The notes under the pieces: generated by a model | Seen by the model: the letters and a program-made list of their open reading frames with translations, nothing else | Database searches by the model: none | Told to the model about the DNA's origin: nothing | Position numbers and translations under genes: made by a program | Part shown: positions 33,501-44,921 of the stretch, one piece after another | Position numbering within the stretch: the first letter of the stretch is position 1 | Layout: each line of letters opens with the position of its first letter | NCBI RefSeq assembly: GCF_964355755.1 | Contig: NC_092679.1 | Coordinates: 2,604,001 to 2,668,000, forward strand | Reading direction: 5' to 3' | DNA: 64,000 bases | Source of the DNA: Antedon mediterranea | Lineage: Eukaryota > Echinodermata > Crinoidea > Comatulida > Antedonidae

Positions 33501-35738
33501 TATACCAGCTTTAATTATGTGAATGATAGGAGACTGCATACTACCTGTACCCTTGGGTAGTCCCTAATGCTTGGTTCCCACTAAAGACGCAACACAAGGA
33601 CGAAACGCAATGCAAGTGAGTTGACCAATCACAAGCGATAGATTATTCGAACTGTTGCTCGTCATTGGTCAACACGCTTACATTTGCATTGCGTCCTAGT
33701 GGGAACCAAGCTTAACAAGTTACTCAAAATTAAACCATCATTTACATGTTGTGCATCAGAACAAAAACAATCTGCACATTCCACTGGGGGAACTAGGCGT
33801 TGGATCTTGTTTTAATCATCATTTTGCACATTTCATTCACCAAAATTAAATTAAATCAAATTTTTTCTTACTTACTCCCAGTACGTACTACTCTTAGTTT
33901 AACAATAAAGGCAGCAAAGTCAACCCAATGTTATGTACACAAATTTGTGCAATAGAGTGGGGTGTTCCATGAACTTTTAATATTTCCTATCTAAGCCCTC
34001 CCAGTGTAGAGCATGGGCTACTGTCAGTTTATCCAGGTAAGCTAGGCACGAAAAAGACAACTACAAGTTATACCTTTGAACTAAGTGATGTCGTTGCGCT
34101 TTGAAGAAGTGCTTCTCTGTTATCAAGATCAAGTGGAATTGACATATTGTTGAGGATTTCTACAGCCTTGGTCGATGCGTGTTGGAAAGATTCAGATATT
34201 GTGGTGGGATGGATACCTGTAAACAAAAAATAAATGGATAGATATTATTTTCTTATTATCAACATTTACAGTAGCATCACTAATGTCACTCCAAAATATT
34301 GTGTACACTTAAAAGTAGCATTAATCTAAATGCCAACTTGGTGTCAATGGCTAACAGATGCCTCTAGGTAGACGGTTACCTGAACCAGTACCAGTTTTGG
34401 ACTTACATAAATGTCTTAAATTGAATTGAAAATGTGTAGCTGGTTCAATTCCGGCAGATGATGTTTTTAAACAAAATTATTGTATTTATTGTGCATCAGA
34501 ATATTTTATTAATCTGCACATTCCACTAGTGGGAACTAGGCGTTGGATCTTGTTTTATTCATCATTTTGCACATCAAATCAGTTTAATATTTTCGTAGAG
34601 CTAAAGTGATAGAAAGGAAAAATACCTTTCTGTAACAGTTTAGAAGCAGCATCCAGTAAGCTGCCTGCGATGATTACAACAGAGGTAGTGCCATCCCCAG
34701 CTTCTATGTCTTGTGCTTTGGACAGCTCAACCAACTGAAAAATTAGACACACATACATGACATAGTACAGTACTGTAATATATATAAAAAAACAAATGAA
34801 GTGAGAATATTTAAAGTGCGTTTAAAAAGCATTGGTAACATTTTAAAAGCAACATGTTGGGACTGCGCAAACAAACAAAACTTAATATTGCTGCCTTGAC
34901 CGTACTACTAACTCACCATTTTAGCTGCTGGATGCAAAACCTGCATTTGCTTCAGGATGGTGGCACCATCATTTGTGATTGTAACATCGCCTTTGGCATT
35001 CTGGATCTGAAAAATTGAAACGCAACATTTTTGGCTCGGTTTTGATTTTAATCGATTTAAGAGAACAGGAGTGCTAGTGCAATTTAACAATTGTGTTTGT
35101 TTTACTTTTATTTTTAGAAACAATATTTTATACAAACAATAACAGGAATTTGGGCAGTTTATTATTGTGATGGGAATTATAGGTTAATTTTGTTGGATGT
35201 AGTACGTTATGCTGCTCTCTAGACTAGCGATCAATTATTTTTTAAATTAAATGATCTTGTTTGTTTTTACCATTTTATCCATTCCTTTAGGTCCTAAACT
35301 TGTCCTGACTGCATCTGCAACAGCTATAAAAAAAGGAATACAAAGAAATCAACATATACTGCCATACACATGTATAACAGATGGAGAAGACATTACTTAC
35401 ACTTCTCTTCATTCGCACAAAATTCAATTATAAAAATTAAAAACACAAATGAGCTAGCCTAGGCCTAGCCCATTTTAGCAACAAAAAAAAACACGTTGTT
35501 GGCTAGGCCACAAATTCAAAGAAAACTCTTTTTTACTAGTTACATATTGCACGATTTAGTAAGCGTAGGCCTATAATACCGCAAGCTATCCTACCCAGCC
35601 ACCAGGCCCAACCCTGCACCGATACCCGGCTTCATCACACTTACCTTTGGCTGCGCCGATGTTACTATTTCGAATTTGGGTCGGTTTTTCTTTATCGTGA
35701 AAATTACGACCCTTACTTGCTTTCGCTTGTCCAGGCAT
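30509..35738 (-). CDS. CCT4: T-complex protein 1 subunit delta (chaperonin CCT4)
   Basis: Thirteen exons (minus): 35645-35738, 35271-35323, 34917-35006, 34626-34734, 34074-34216, 33322-33443, 32937-33072, 32582-32721, 32224-32320, 31859-31966, 31074-31439, 30626-30739, 30509-30526; 1590 nt and 529 residues, all phases consistent (human about 539). It is a subunit of the cytosolic eight-member TRiC/CCT ring that folds actin, tubulin and other proteins using ATP. Group II chaperonin nucleotide-binding motifs are intact: [11 protein letters not shown], then [26 protein letters not shown] and, near the end, [11 protein letters not shown]. The last exon is only 18 bases (VNTSR, stop). The start has [10 protein letters not shown]. 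Five box C/D snoRNA-like units lie in introns 4, 5, 9, 10 and 11. Divergent from FAM161A. Confidence 0.97.
30948..31022 (-). ncRNA. box C/D snoRNA, SNORD42-like (unit A, CCT4 intron 11)
   Basis: On the CCT4 sense strand a GTGCA/TGCAC terminal stem encloses a C-like box (ATGATGC) and a D box (CTGA). Just upstream of the D box is CCAAGGAACCA, complementary over 11 nt to the conserved 18S rRNA segment TGGTTCCTTGG. The fifth base from the D box pairs with the second U of GGUU, which I take to be human Um116, the SNORD42 target. Length is 75 nt, usual for the class. Confidence 0.8.
31620..31718 (+). mobile_element. MITE family 1, copy 2 (left-degenerate)
   Basis: Right half intact: CCATATTTGGGCACATCAAA, then AGTTTGATAGTGTAGAC and GAAGCTTAA. 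It lies in CCT4 intron 10, 12 bases from snoRNA unit B. Confidence 0.7.
31731..31814 (-). ncRNA. box C/D snoRNA, SNORD42-like (unit B, CCT4 intron 10)
   Basis: Same architecture as unit A: GTGCA stem, AATGATGCATA at the C box, CCAAGGAACCA guide, CTGA D box and TGCAC. The middle has diverged. The shared guide is unbroken. Confidence 0.8.
31985..32050 (+). mobile_element. tRNA-like SINE fragment
   Basis: An A-box-like GGTGGTTAACATGCATGCC is followed by a B box, AGGTTCAAATCTGGC. There is no proper acceptor stem, so a degraded SINE head is more likely than a tRNA gene. Confidence 0.4.
32092..32175 (-). ncRNA. box C/D snoRNA, SNORD42-like (unit C, CCT4 intron 9)
   Basis: GTGCA/TGCAC stem, AATGATGCATACTC at the C box, a CAATGACGAT C'-like segment, CCAAGGAACCA guide and a CTGA D box. 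It shares more with unit A than with unit B. Confidence 0.8.
32351..32515. mobile_element. pogo/Tigger-like MITE (copy in CCT4 intron 8)
   Basis: Begins CTGTCAACTCTCCCAATATT and contains TTTGGGCTGGCCCAATATGT. The same words occur in reverse complement at 39.7-39.85 kb. A TA dinucleotide precedes it. The right end is decayed. Confidence 0.55.
33566..33716. mobile_element. MITE-like element, family 2 (CCT4 intron 5)
   Basis: Near-perfect inverted ends GCTTGGTTCCCACTA and TAGTGGGAACCAAGC, flanked by TAA/TTAA words. The interior has TTGACCAATCACAAGCG and its mirror ATTGGTCAA. Confidence 0.8.
33751..33829 (-). ncRNA. box C/D snoRNA with 18S GTTGGATCTTG guide (unit D, CCT4 intron 5)
   Basis: On the sense strand a TGTGCA/TGCACA stem encloses a perfect C box (ATGATGA) and D box (CTGA). 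The first half contains CAAGATCCAAC, complementary over 11 nt to the conserved 18S segment GTTGGATCTTG. The D' box next to it is degenerate (CCTAG region), so the exact modified base is uncertain. Confidence 0.75.
34491..34572 (-). ncRNA. box C/D snoRNA with 18S GTTGGATCTTG guide (unit E, CCT4 intron 4)
   Basis: A paralog of unit D: same stem, ATGATGA C box, CAAGATCCAACGCCTAGTTC stretch and CTGA D box. The guide next to the D box has diverged, while the CAAGATCCAAC guide is unchanged, which suggests only the latter is under constraint. Confidence 0.75.
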
Positions 35739-36082
35739 CTTTAATAATTTAAACTAATATATTTTTACCAATATATAAAAAAGGATGTTTTAGATAGATG
35801 CCGATTTCAATGCTAATAATCCACCGAAATCATGCAAACCAAATGAGCGAACATGCCAGAAGACAAAATCATTTTTTTATATATGCAATATATTAATGAA
35901 AATGAATGTTAAGAGGTTAGCCGTAAAACCTAACAAAATATAAATATTATTTCAAATATTTATTTTTTTCTAACGGTATATGTAGATTTTGTATAAAAAA
36001 TAAATAATTTTATCCTATTTTAAAAAATAGTGACAAAGCCTAACATTTTGAAATTTTGCTCTGCCATATTGTAAACATTATC
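35739..36082. promoter_or_regulatory. short bidirectional promoter, CCT4 / FAM161A
   Basis: Only 344 bases separate the two start codons on opposite strands, so core promoters must overlap or adjoin. The interval is AT-rich and no clear TATA, CCAAT or heat-shock element was picked out by eye. Confidence 0.6.
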
Positions 36083-39000
36083 ATGGCAACTGGGCACAGC
36101 CTATCTGTCGTAACAAATTCATGTATTAAAACACCACTAAACCCAAAAACTAAACTTTCAGCAACATTAAATGAAAGAGAAGACAGTTTGTATCAAAGTT
36201 GGGGTACACACAATGGAACAAGAGGTATCATCGAACGGAGCCCAGACAAATACTCACCTCGATCTCCGGATGTTGATTTCTCGACTGCAGATGGTATGAT
36301 AAACAGTCTAACAAATGACTTGGGAAATTTAAGTGATTCCGAGTTTTATACTAAGTTAACTGAGTTAAGACAGGAGCATAGGCGTACACTTGGTATATTT
36401 GAATCTTTGTACAACGAACAATTGCATGAACAATACGATTATAACAATGATTATAATCACGAATTTGATGATTTCCAAAAATCGCCAGCACCTTCTTTCA
36501 GCCGTGGTCATCCAGTGTATGTTGGTGATCATGAGCTTCATCATATTGATGATGAAATTGAAGCATTTAATAAAAGCCAACCATCATGGTCAGCACTAAA
36601 AGACAATGTGAGAGATATGTCGTCAGGGAAACCTCCAACTGGCCGCTCACGGTCAGCATGGTCAGGGAGAAGTTCCCAGAAACAAAAACTACATCGAACT
36701 GGTAGTGTATCTGGCGATGATGGCACCAGGACGCCTTCTCTGAGTTCTAGTCGAAATCTTAGCAGAAGTTACGAAAGTCTGACTTCATCAGCCACAAATT
36801 CTAGGCGTCACTCAAGATCAAGTACACCAGTGGCCGTAGTTGAGGACATGTGGGAAGATTTTTCATTGGATAATTACATGCCACGGCCACGCAGTGTTAA
36901 TTCTTCATCCAGGTCATCGTCATCAACAAAGAAAAAAGATTGGTCACCAAAGATAACAATACCTCAACCCTTTAAGATGACGATGCGTGAAACCTGCAAA
37001 AAAAGAGCTAAATCAAGAACGTTGTTGGAACATGAGCAAGAAGAACTAGAAAGAGAGAAGCAGCTTGAGGCAGAATGCAGCCAGAGGTTTACAGCAGCAC
37101 CCGTACCTGGACATACTTATCTACCTCTATTTGATGAAATTATGGAAAGACAAGAAGAAAGAAGGCGGAAGAACCAAGAATTAAGCCAAGAAATCTTAAA
37201 ATCAACAGAAAAACCATTTGCATTCATTAAAAGAGAAACACAGAAAAAACAAAATCAACAAAAACCATTCAAAGCTATTGCCCCAAAACCTAAAAAGCAA
37301 CAATTTAAGGCAAAACCAACACCAAAAGAAATGTTAGACTCTTCTATTGATGAGAAGATCGCCGAAGAGGAGGAATATCGCAAAATCCGTATCAAGATGC
37401 GTGCAGAGGAACTTCTTAGACAATCATCACTACCTCCAAATATGCAGATAAAAGGTAAAGAATACACAGATGGAAAGATGCGGCAAAAGATGTACAAGAA
37501 GCGTGCAAAGAATGCCTTCTTAACTGATGAGCATAAATTCCATCCAAACATCAATGGTGGAGATGTGCCTGACTACGAGGAATTGCATTGGAAATTTAAA
37601 CTGAAATTAGACAGAGAAAAGCAAGTTAAAGAGCCAACAGTTGTTGAACCATTTAACCTAAGAACAGCGAGAATACCATCAAAAAAAGAGAAAATATTAG
37701 AGGACATTTCAAAAGATGAGGAGACTCTGACGGAGCAGAGATGGCCATATATGAGCTCAAGATCCAGTATGAAGTTCTGCCATGGCAGCATAAACATTCC
37801 AGATGATGCTATTCCAACTAAGACTACCCATACAGCATCATTGCGAGATTCCTTAAAACAGAGAAGAAAAGAAGAAGATACGAAGAAGAGGCAGGAGATT
37901 TTGGAAAAGGAGAAAGAGAAGCAAATGCGGGAACGGAAACTTAAAAAGTTTATAGCAGAAAAAGCTCTTGCTAATGACAACTCAACTACATTGGAATCTA
38001 CTCAGAAAGACAAACTACGCAGGCATAGGTTTGTTTACAATATATCAACTTTTAGGCCTACTAATATCTTGTCTAGGTTCTAAAGGGATGGTGCGTGCCA
38101 TATGTGTACTTGAGCTGGATAGGGCTGCCATTAATAATTTGAAAAAAATAATGAATGGATGAACAATAACTAAACTCAAGTTTAAAGCTCTATCTACGCC
38201 GGTCTACACTATCAAACTAGTTTTACCAAAAAAAATGTGCCCAAATATGGTTGTGATATGACATCATCATGTCCATATATGGTCAGAAAATTACTTAATA
38301 TTTTGTCTGGTTACATGGTATTAATATTTTATTGATCGAGTGATGAAATTATTTTTTCAGGGAGGCTGATAGAGCAAGACGAGAAGAGTATGAGCAGGAA
38401 GTCCGAGAGATGATGAGTAGAGTGGAGAATCGTCCATTGCTCTTTGAACGTGAATCTCAGGTTTGTATCTCAACATTACATTACAAAATCATCTTAAATT
38501 TGTGTGAATGTTTAAAGATAAAAAGCTGTGGACAGATGTTAAATTAAAATATATTGCAGTATCTGTTTAATATATATTATAAAAGAATTCTCATCTAAAT
38601 TAGGTAAATAAAATTTATGTTTTTGTTGTTTCCTATTACACTTCCAGTCATAAAATGAATACAAGACTATACATATAATTGTATAAAGCATTGTCTACAC
38701 TATAAAACTTTATGTGACAAAAAAATGTGATGTGCCCATATTTGGGAATATCACTACCATATTTGGGCACATCACACTTTTTTGTCAAACTAGTTTAATA
38801 GTGTAGACAGAACTTTAGCAAAATTAAATTATATGAATTTATAATCTTGCTCCTCTTCTATCATTATTTTATGTATACCTGTAATTAAAGCTATGTATTG
38901 ATCCCATGAATATAACACTACACCAAATCTATAATGCATCGCATTATGTCTCGTTAAGTTATTCCGCGAAGATCTACAGATTAAAGATGTACTCCCCAGA

Positions 39001-40243
39001 GATGTGATTTTGCTGGGTAGTAGATATGAGAAAGGTTAACAACATCCTGGTCTTCTACCGGGCTCACACTATATCATATTTTAGATTCGTACAAGCAACC
39101 TAAGTTTATACTAAAGGCCCATTTAACACTAGGACAATAAATATATAAATATGCATTTTCATACATAAAACAAAAAAAATCTAGGTTTTCTTTCTAGAGT
39201 ACAAGATAACCATTTATGCTTCCTTTGATAAAAATGGAAAATATTTTCACACGTCGTTTAATAAGGAAATTAATTTTTTCCATATTATTTTATTTCCAAA
39301 ATTATTTTTTTTTCATTTCCAAAGGCACTCCAACTTTGGAGATGTATCTGAGTGTTCACATTTTTCACACCATAAAACTATCCATTTTGTAGACATACAG
39401 CGTTGTAAATTACCACTATCGCAATTGTATACAAAAGAGTATTAATTAAGCGTGTGTACTGTACATGCATATTAGATGATCGTAAGGTCATTTAAATTAA
39501 GTAGCCTAAGGTGAAGTAAGTTTACTATATCACACTGAGATGAGGTTAATGAGAAGAGACATTGCATGGCTTAATTAATGAGTTTATTATGAATTTGTTA
39601 CTTGCAAACGAATGGCTTTACATTCTGTCTGTTGTACTGACAGTATATACAACTGTGATCATGTGAACACTATTATACTGTACAGTCAACTCTCCAAACA
39701 CTGGACTCTCAAAACCAGAAATTCTCCTAAAACTAGACTTTTTTTTTAGGTTCGAAAGGTCCCAAATTCTTTGTTATCATTAAAAACACTTTCCAGAAAA
39801 CCAGACATATTAGGCCAGCCCAAAGGTGTCCGGTATTGGGAGAGTTGACTACTACAATGTGTACAGTATTATCAAGTAAATACTTTATATTGATTTTAAT
39901 TTCATAACAGGTGAATGCTAAGAAAAAAGCTGAACGAAAATACCAGCAAGCTCTTCTAGATGCCGGCATAGAGGAGGACTTTCTTTTACGTAAAAGTCGT
40001 GGAAAGGTTTCACCAGTACACGTGAATGGCATCGATTCCAATGATGATTACGACAACGATGCCAATGATGATTACAATTATTCGTTTGAACAAGATGTAG
40101 AATCGCGGGATGAATCTAGGTACGATAGCTATCAAAAAACGCGTTCGCACGGGTCTAATGACGGGTTATCTGATGGAGACCGAACAGAAAGTTCAATCCA
40201 TTCTGAGTATGAAGAAGACGGAGAAACAAATGGCAATATATGA
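36083..40243 (+). CDS. FAM161A: FAM161A-like centrosomal/ciliary protein
   Basis: Three coding exons: 36083-38028, 38361-38460, 39911-40243; 2379 nt and 792 residues. The first ATG is at 36083 (upstream frame has only TTG). The family binds microtubules at the ciliary base and connecting cilium; human mutations cause retinitis pigmentosa 28. Visible features: Ser/Arg-rich middle, the conserved IPQPFKMTMRE block near residue 295, long Lys/Glu-rich coiled-coil stretches (EHEQEELEREKQLEAE and later runs), RPYM-like WPYMSSRSSM, and the family C-terminal block VNAKKKAERKYQQALLDAGI. An acidic Asp/Asn-rich tail follows. It is somewhat longer than human forms. Polyadenylation signal AATAAA at about 40722. 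Both introns carry MITE family 1 copies. Confidence 0.92.
38183..38292 (-). mobile_element. MITE family 1, copy 3 (FAM161A intron 1, truncated)
   Basis: Left end TTTAAAGCTCTATCTACG, then TCTACACTATCAAACTAG; contains CCAAATATGG, TGACATCATCA and CCATATATGG. The other terminal repeat is missing. Confidence 0.8.
38684..38816 (+). mobile_element. MITE family 1, copy 4 (FAM161A intron 2)
   Basis: Ends TAAAGCATTGTCTACACTAT and ATAGTGTAGACAGAACTTTA; contains CCATATTTGG. Confidence 0.85.
39683..39851. mobile_element. pogo/Tigger-like MITE (FAM161A intron 2)
   Basis: Inverted ends CAGTCAACTCTCCAAACA and TTGGGAGAGTTGACTA with a TA before the left end. The interior shares the AGGCCAGCCCAAAGGTGTCC segment with the copy in CCT4 intron 8. 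Confidence 0.65.
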
Positions 40244-40748
40244 TGGAAGATATGAATTATTTAATGTAGTACAGTACTTAATGTGAATATGCTTGGTGTG
40301 ATGGATTTTTATTGGATATATTGTTGGTGGGAGACATGTGCTTGTGTTAAGATAATGAGGCTATATTTATATTTCAATGCGGAGGGACATATGTATTGTT
40401 TAGGATCGGTGTTGGACCCTGATGCTTTATAATATTGTATATAAATTATTTGACAACGTCCATGGGTAGGCTTTATTATTGTTTTAATGAATTTCAAAGT
40501 ACTAATGTCAATTATTGTGAATGTAATATTGGACTCTACATCATAGAAATTCTAATATCTGCTCCATGACTTTATTCTTAAATGTGTATATACAGTAGGT
40601 TACGTACTAGCATATTAAACAAATGGATTGTAGAAGGACAAACCAAAAACTGGGAGAATAGACAAATTTTGGCAACTGAATTTAATGTAATTTATTTATT
40701 TTTTGCATGAAATAATTAAAGAATAAAAATGCACACCATGTAAAGTGT

Positions 40749-40890
40749 TATGATCTGTCTACACCATCAAACAAATTTGACAAAAAAAGTGTAATGTGGC
40801 CAAATATGGTGGTGATATACCCAAATACGGTAGAAGCAGGGAGTTGTACAACTCCCTGGTAGAAGTTTGATAGTGTGGACAGAGCTTTAG
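40749..40890 (-). mobile_element. MITE family 1, copy 5 with a 22-nt palindrome
   Basis: Ends GATCTGTCTACACCATCAAA and TTTGATAGTGTGGACAGAGC; contains CCAAATATGG. A perfect 22-nt palindrome, CAGGGAGTTGT and its reverse complement, lies at 40837-40858 and is absent from the other copies. Confidence 0.85.
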
Positions 40891-41153
40891 TGTGTGTCAA
40901 TGTAATTTTAAATTATTTTTTTGTTTTCCAACTGCTGATACAAGCGTAAATACTAATAAAAACATTATGCAGTTTGTTCTTTGTTATCTCACAAAATACA
41001 ATTTTGACCATGTTATTAAATGCAATTACAAAGTGAAAGTAGACTGTGTATGTAATGTTATCTTGTGGTGTGGTGAATGTTCTTTATGTTTATATTAAAT
41101 ACTATACAGCTAGCATTAATATTGAACATTCTGTTGTTTGTACTATGGCTATC

Positions 41154-41312
41154 TTAAGCTCTGTATCAAACTAGTTTGACAAAAAAAGTGATGTGCTCAA
41201 ATATGGTAGTGATATGTCCAAATATGCTGATGATATTAAATCATCATGTTCAGATATAGGCACATCACATTTTTTTGTCACATAAAGTTTGATAGTGTAG
41301 ACAGGGCTTTAG
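41154..41312 (-). mobile_element. MITE family 1, copy 6
   Basis: Ends TTAAGCTCTGTATCAAACTA and TTTGATAGTGTAGACAGGGC. Its CArG-like sites are each broken by one base (TCAAATATGG, CCAAATATGC). Confidence 0.85.
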
Positions 41313-41397
41313 ACCTATACACCTTTCACATTTCCTAGCTCCTTCATGTTTTTACAGGTACACTGATACTGAGTGCTGGAAGACTATCTTGTTGCCT

Positions 41398-41534
41398 GCT
41401 AAAAAACTTTATAACAAAAAAATGTGATGTGCTCATATTTGGAATGGACACGATGATGTCATCAATACTGTACCATATTTGGGCACATCATACTTTTTTG
41501 TCAAACTAGTTTGATAGTTTAGACAGAGCTTTAG
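41398..41534 (+). mobile_element. MITE family 1, copy 7
   Basis: Left end decayed; right end TTTGATAGTTTAGACAGAGC. Contains CCATATTTGG. It lies about 90 bases from copy 6. Confidence 0.8.
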
Positions 41535-44500
41535 ACTAGGTTCTAGACAGCGATACTTTGTAGAAATAGAAATGTTTTGCCGTAAGTGTAATACTGTAAC
41601 TATACTTAAGCTGGAAATGTTGTGCCACAAAGGAAGAATAATATAACTGGAAACTTCAGCAACAGACCCTCAACAACTTCTACTTTCTCTCAACAATGAC
41701 AGAATAATTGGTCAGATCCCTGACGCAAAGCTACTTATTGCAGTGGTTCTACAATTATCCAACGACAAAATAATCATAAAGTTACTGTACATCTAAAATT
41801 AACACTGTGTAACAATTGAACTTTTATTAATACAATGAAACATTTCGCATCTTACAAACAGTTAATATAGAAAAAAACAAATAATAGGAAAGTATAAACT
41901 AACAAAGAATGAAATAAAAATGAAAAGCAAAGATAAAAATACATTTTTAAATTTTACTAAGGTGGAATTAGCTACTAATGTTTGTTCAATACAATGTTTA
42001 CTCGATGCAACATTGAACAAATTCTAAATCGTCCGGAATCAAATAATTTAAACATTTTAAAGCTAAAAATCTGAATGAAAATTTGAAGCCAATTGCAATA
42101 ATTGTTAACACATCAAATGGTCTTGCTATATAACAAGAGTACTGTATGTATGTTTTGTTTTTTATACGGATTAAATAATGTGGAAAGGACACTGATAATT
42201 ATATGCAGAGTGATTTGGATAAAATCACACATTTATGGAATTACATTAGTTGCATTTGCATTGGTGCAGATTGTACTAACAACTGCCCTTGGAATATATT
42301 TGCATAATGAATGTTGTTCTATCATTGACATGGTGTAAACATGAAGAAATATGTGTGAATTATGTGCACAAAGCTGATGTATATCATTACAATTTTCATG
42401 TGGTTGCACTACGCAGTTTCCAGATTATGAAACCAACCAAGCATAACGTCTACACATGATAAATGCGGCTAAAAATTTCTGTTACTGAAGCACATTTTTA
42501 AAGAGCCCGTGCAAATGTCTGTTGCTTTCGAACTCTTAATGGTGAATTTTGTTATCATGACTAACCATGTGAGAACACAGCTATCAAGTCAACGCCATTT
42601 AGATGCTCAGAGTGCAGATGCTTGACTCAATAGCCGCATAGTCTAGTGGCATCTCATGAAAATAAAAAGTTGCTAAGGTTTAGGTGGAAAGTTCCAATGA
42701 GTGCAATTCACATGTGTGAATCTTTAACTGTATATATAATACATAAATTAATAACATGTTAAGTTTAACATGTTTATATTATTTAAGTTTTTATCAATAA
42801 CATAAAGTGCTTTTTGTCTTATTAATGAAATTTTGATATGTCTTAATTATGTTTCCTTAGAAATGGAGAAATCACAGAAAATATATCAATTATGTTGGCT
42901 ATTAATTTGTGTTATACAAAAGAAAATGATTTTGTGTTAACTTACTTATTATATGGACTTACAGTACATTACACAATTTCCCATTTAGACTGAAAGTCAT
43001 CATAAACTAAATCTTGCATTTTTTCATGTTGCAACACAAAAACCCTTACATATTTTTACAAGATATTATGAAACACTATTGACGATCAAACTATCTGGAA
43101 TACAAGTTGTATAATAGTGAAAAATAATATAAATTAATATTAATTACTGTATAAAAGATGTGAAGGGCGTTACAATTCTGGCAAGTCAGGTCATATTTTA
43201 GTGTGAAATTCATAAATATGCATCTTTTCATACCAATTTGTTACTTAACTTTGGTCTATGTACTTCAATAATGCACACAATACTGTTTTCAGTGTCTTTT
43301 AAAAACCTGGTTTTCATATGCAATGACTTAAACTTGCCTTCAATTCGATTGCAAACACCTCATGGATGTAAACCCTGTGGGTGACTACACCTTGTGGATG
43401 CGTTTGCAGTGAAATTACAGCAAAGTTTGTGGAAATATGCATAAATACTCATATATATGGTGATTTTATGTTTATTCTGTGTATGCAAGTTCCTCAAAGA
43501 AGAGCTCTCCTCTTCTCACCACTGTGGAAAACAATCTATCCTTGCTACCACATAACCATATCAGGTATTTTATGCTTTTTGTTGTGTACTGTATGGGTCA
43601 AAACACTGAGATCTCAATGGGCATGATATTGTAATCAAAATACTGAAAATGCAAGGAAAACCAGGTTTTTTTTAAAACATCAAAAAATAAATAACGGTAA
43701 CGATCATCACCACCACAACACAATTTGTCAACAGAATTTACAGCATCTTCATTTAAAATTAACATCCACACACTACCAACGACCTCTGCTCGCATCATAC
43801 ATACAAATACTTAAAAACATACTATATCAACTTTATGCATATTATAATAAATATAAAAACTAGAAAACATCTTTCAACATATTTCTTTCAGGCATTTTCA
43901 TTTATGCGGACATCCTTCGATTAAATCGAGAGAGCTTACAAACCTTATGGGACAGACTGGAATATCATAAAGCATAGTCCAGGAGAAAATAAACATTTAG
44001 TAAGGTTTTTAAGCAGATGCTTTGTTTTTTTCTCCCAGTATATTACTTTCAATTGAAAGCTCCCTAATATGGGTATATCGCGACTATATATGGTAGTACC
44101 CAAATGAGTCACATTGAAGTAATTTTAATACCCTGATTATTATGTACACCTAGTATGGCAACTTGGGTACATTATGACTATTTTTAAGCATGACTATATA
44201 AGGGCATTAAAACCTCATACAATGGGTGCTTTGTGACCATATATGGGCAATAACATTATATAACGATAACATTAGTAAACCATTATATTATATACGCAAA
44301 ATATAATAACTTGAATATGGATGTGACTTATAATATATATTATACTAATATGGATATTGCATGACCATATTTGGGCATATATCAAATAAACAATGCCTGC
44401 AGTAAGGATGCTCTAAACTTTTAACTATTTAAATTTTATATCTGTTCATTTCACAAAACATTCCTCAAATACTAATACAATACAAACGATTTAACTTACA

Positions 44501-44772
44501 AACACAAAGTCTATTTTTTCTTTTCTGATCATACAAAATCATGGCCTTGCCTAGTCTGTATTTACAAGTTATTTACATTATAATTTACAGTCCTTTATAT
44601 ATTGAAAAAACAACATCAAAATAAAGGGTTACAACGTCACAAACACATTATTTCTTAAACTGTTGGAAAGAAATTGGATTTAATTATAATCATCTGTCTT
44701 TCAATGATCAATATTCATTTTATGATTGTTAAATCAACAATTTCATGATCTTTCTTCAGAATCTATTCATGG

Positions 44773-44921
44773 CTAAAGCTCTGTCCACACTATCGAACTT
44801 TATGTGACAAAAAAATGTAATTTGCCCATATATGAATATGATGATGATGTCATAGCACTACCATATTTGGGAGTATCACTACCATATTTGGGCACATTAC
44901 ACTTTTGTAGACAAAGCTTTA
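44773..44921 (+). mobile_element. MITE family 1, copy 8 (near XPO1 3' end)
   Basis: Left end TAAAGCTCTGTCCACACTAT and right end GTAGACAAAGCTTTAA; two CCATATTTGG sites. It lies about 220 bases past the XPO1 stop codon, possibly inside the 3' UTR. Confidence 0.85.

Noticed and set aside
42102-42338. Possible small membrane protein (78 residues, plus strand)
   Set aside because: Hydrophobic but with no homology that I recognise, no exon signals and AT-rich composition like the surrounding intergenic DNA.
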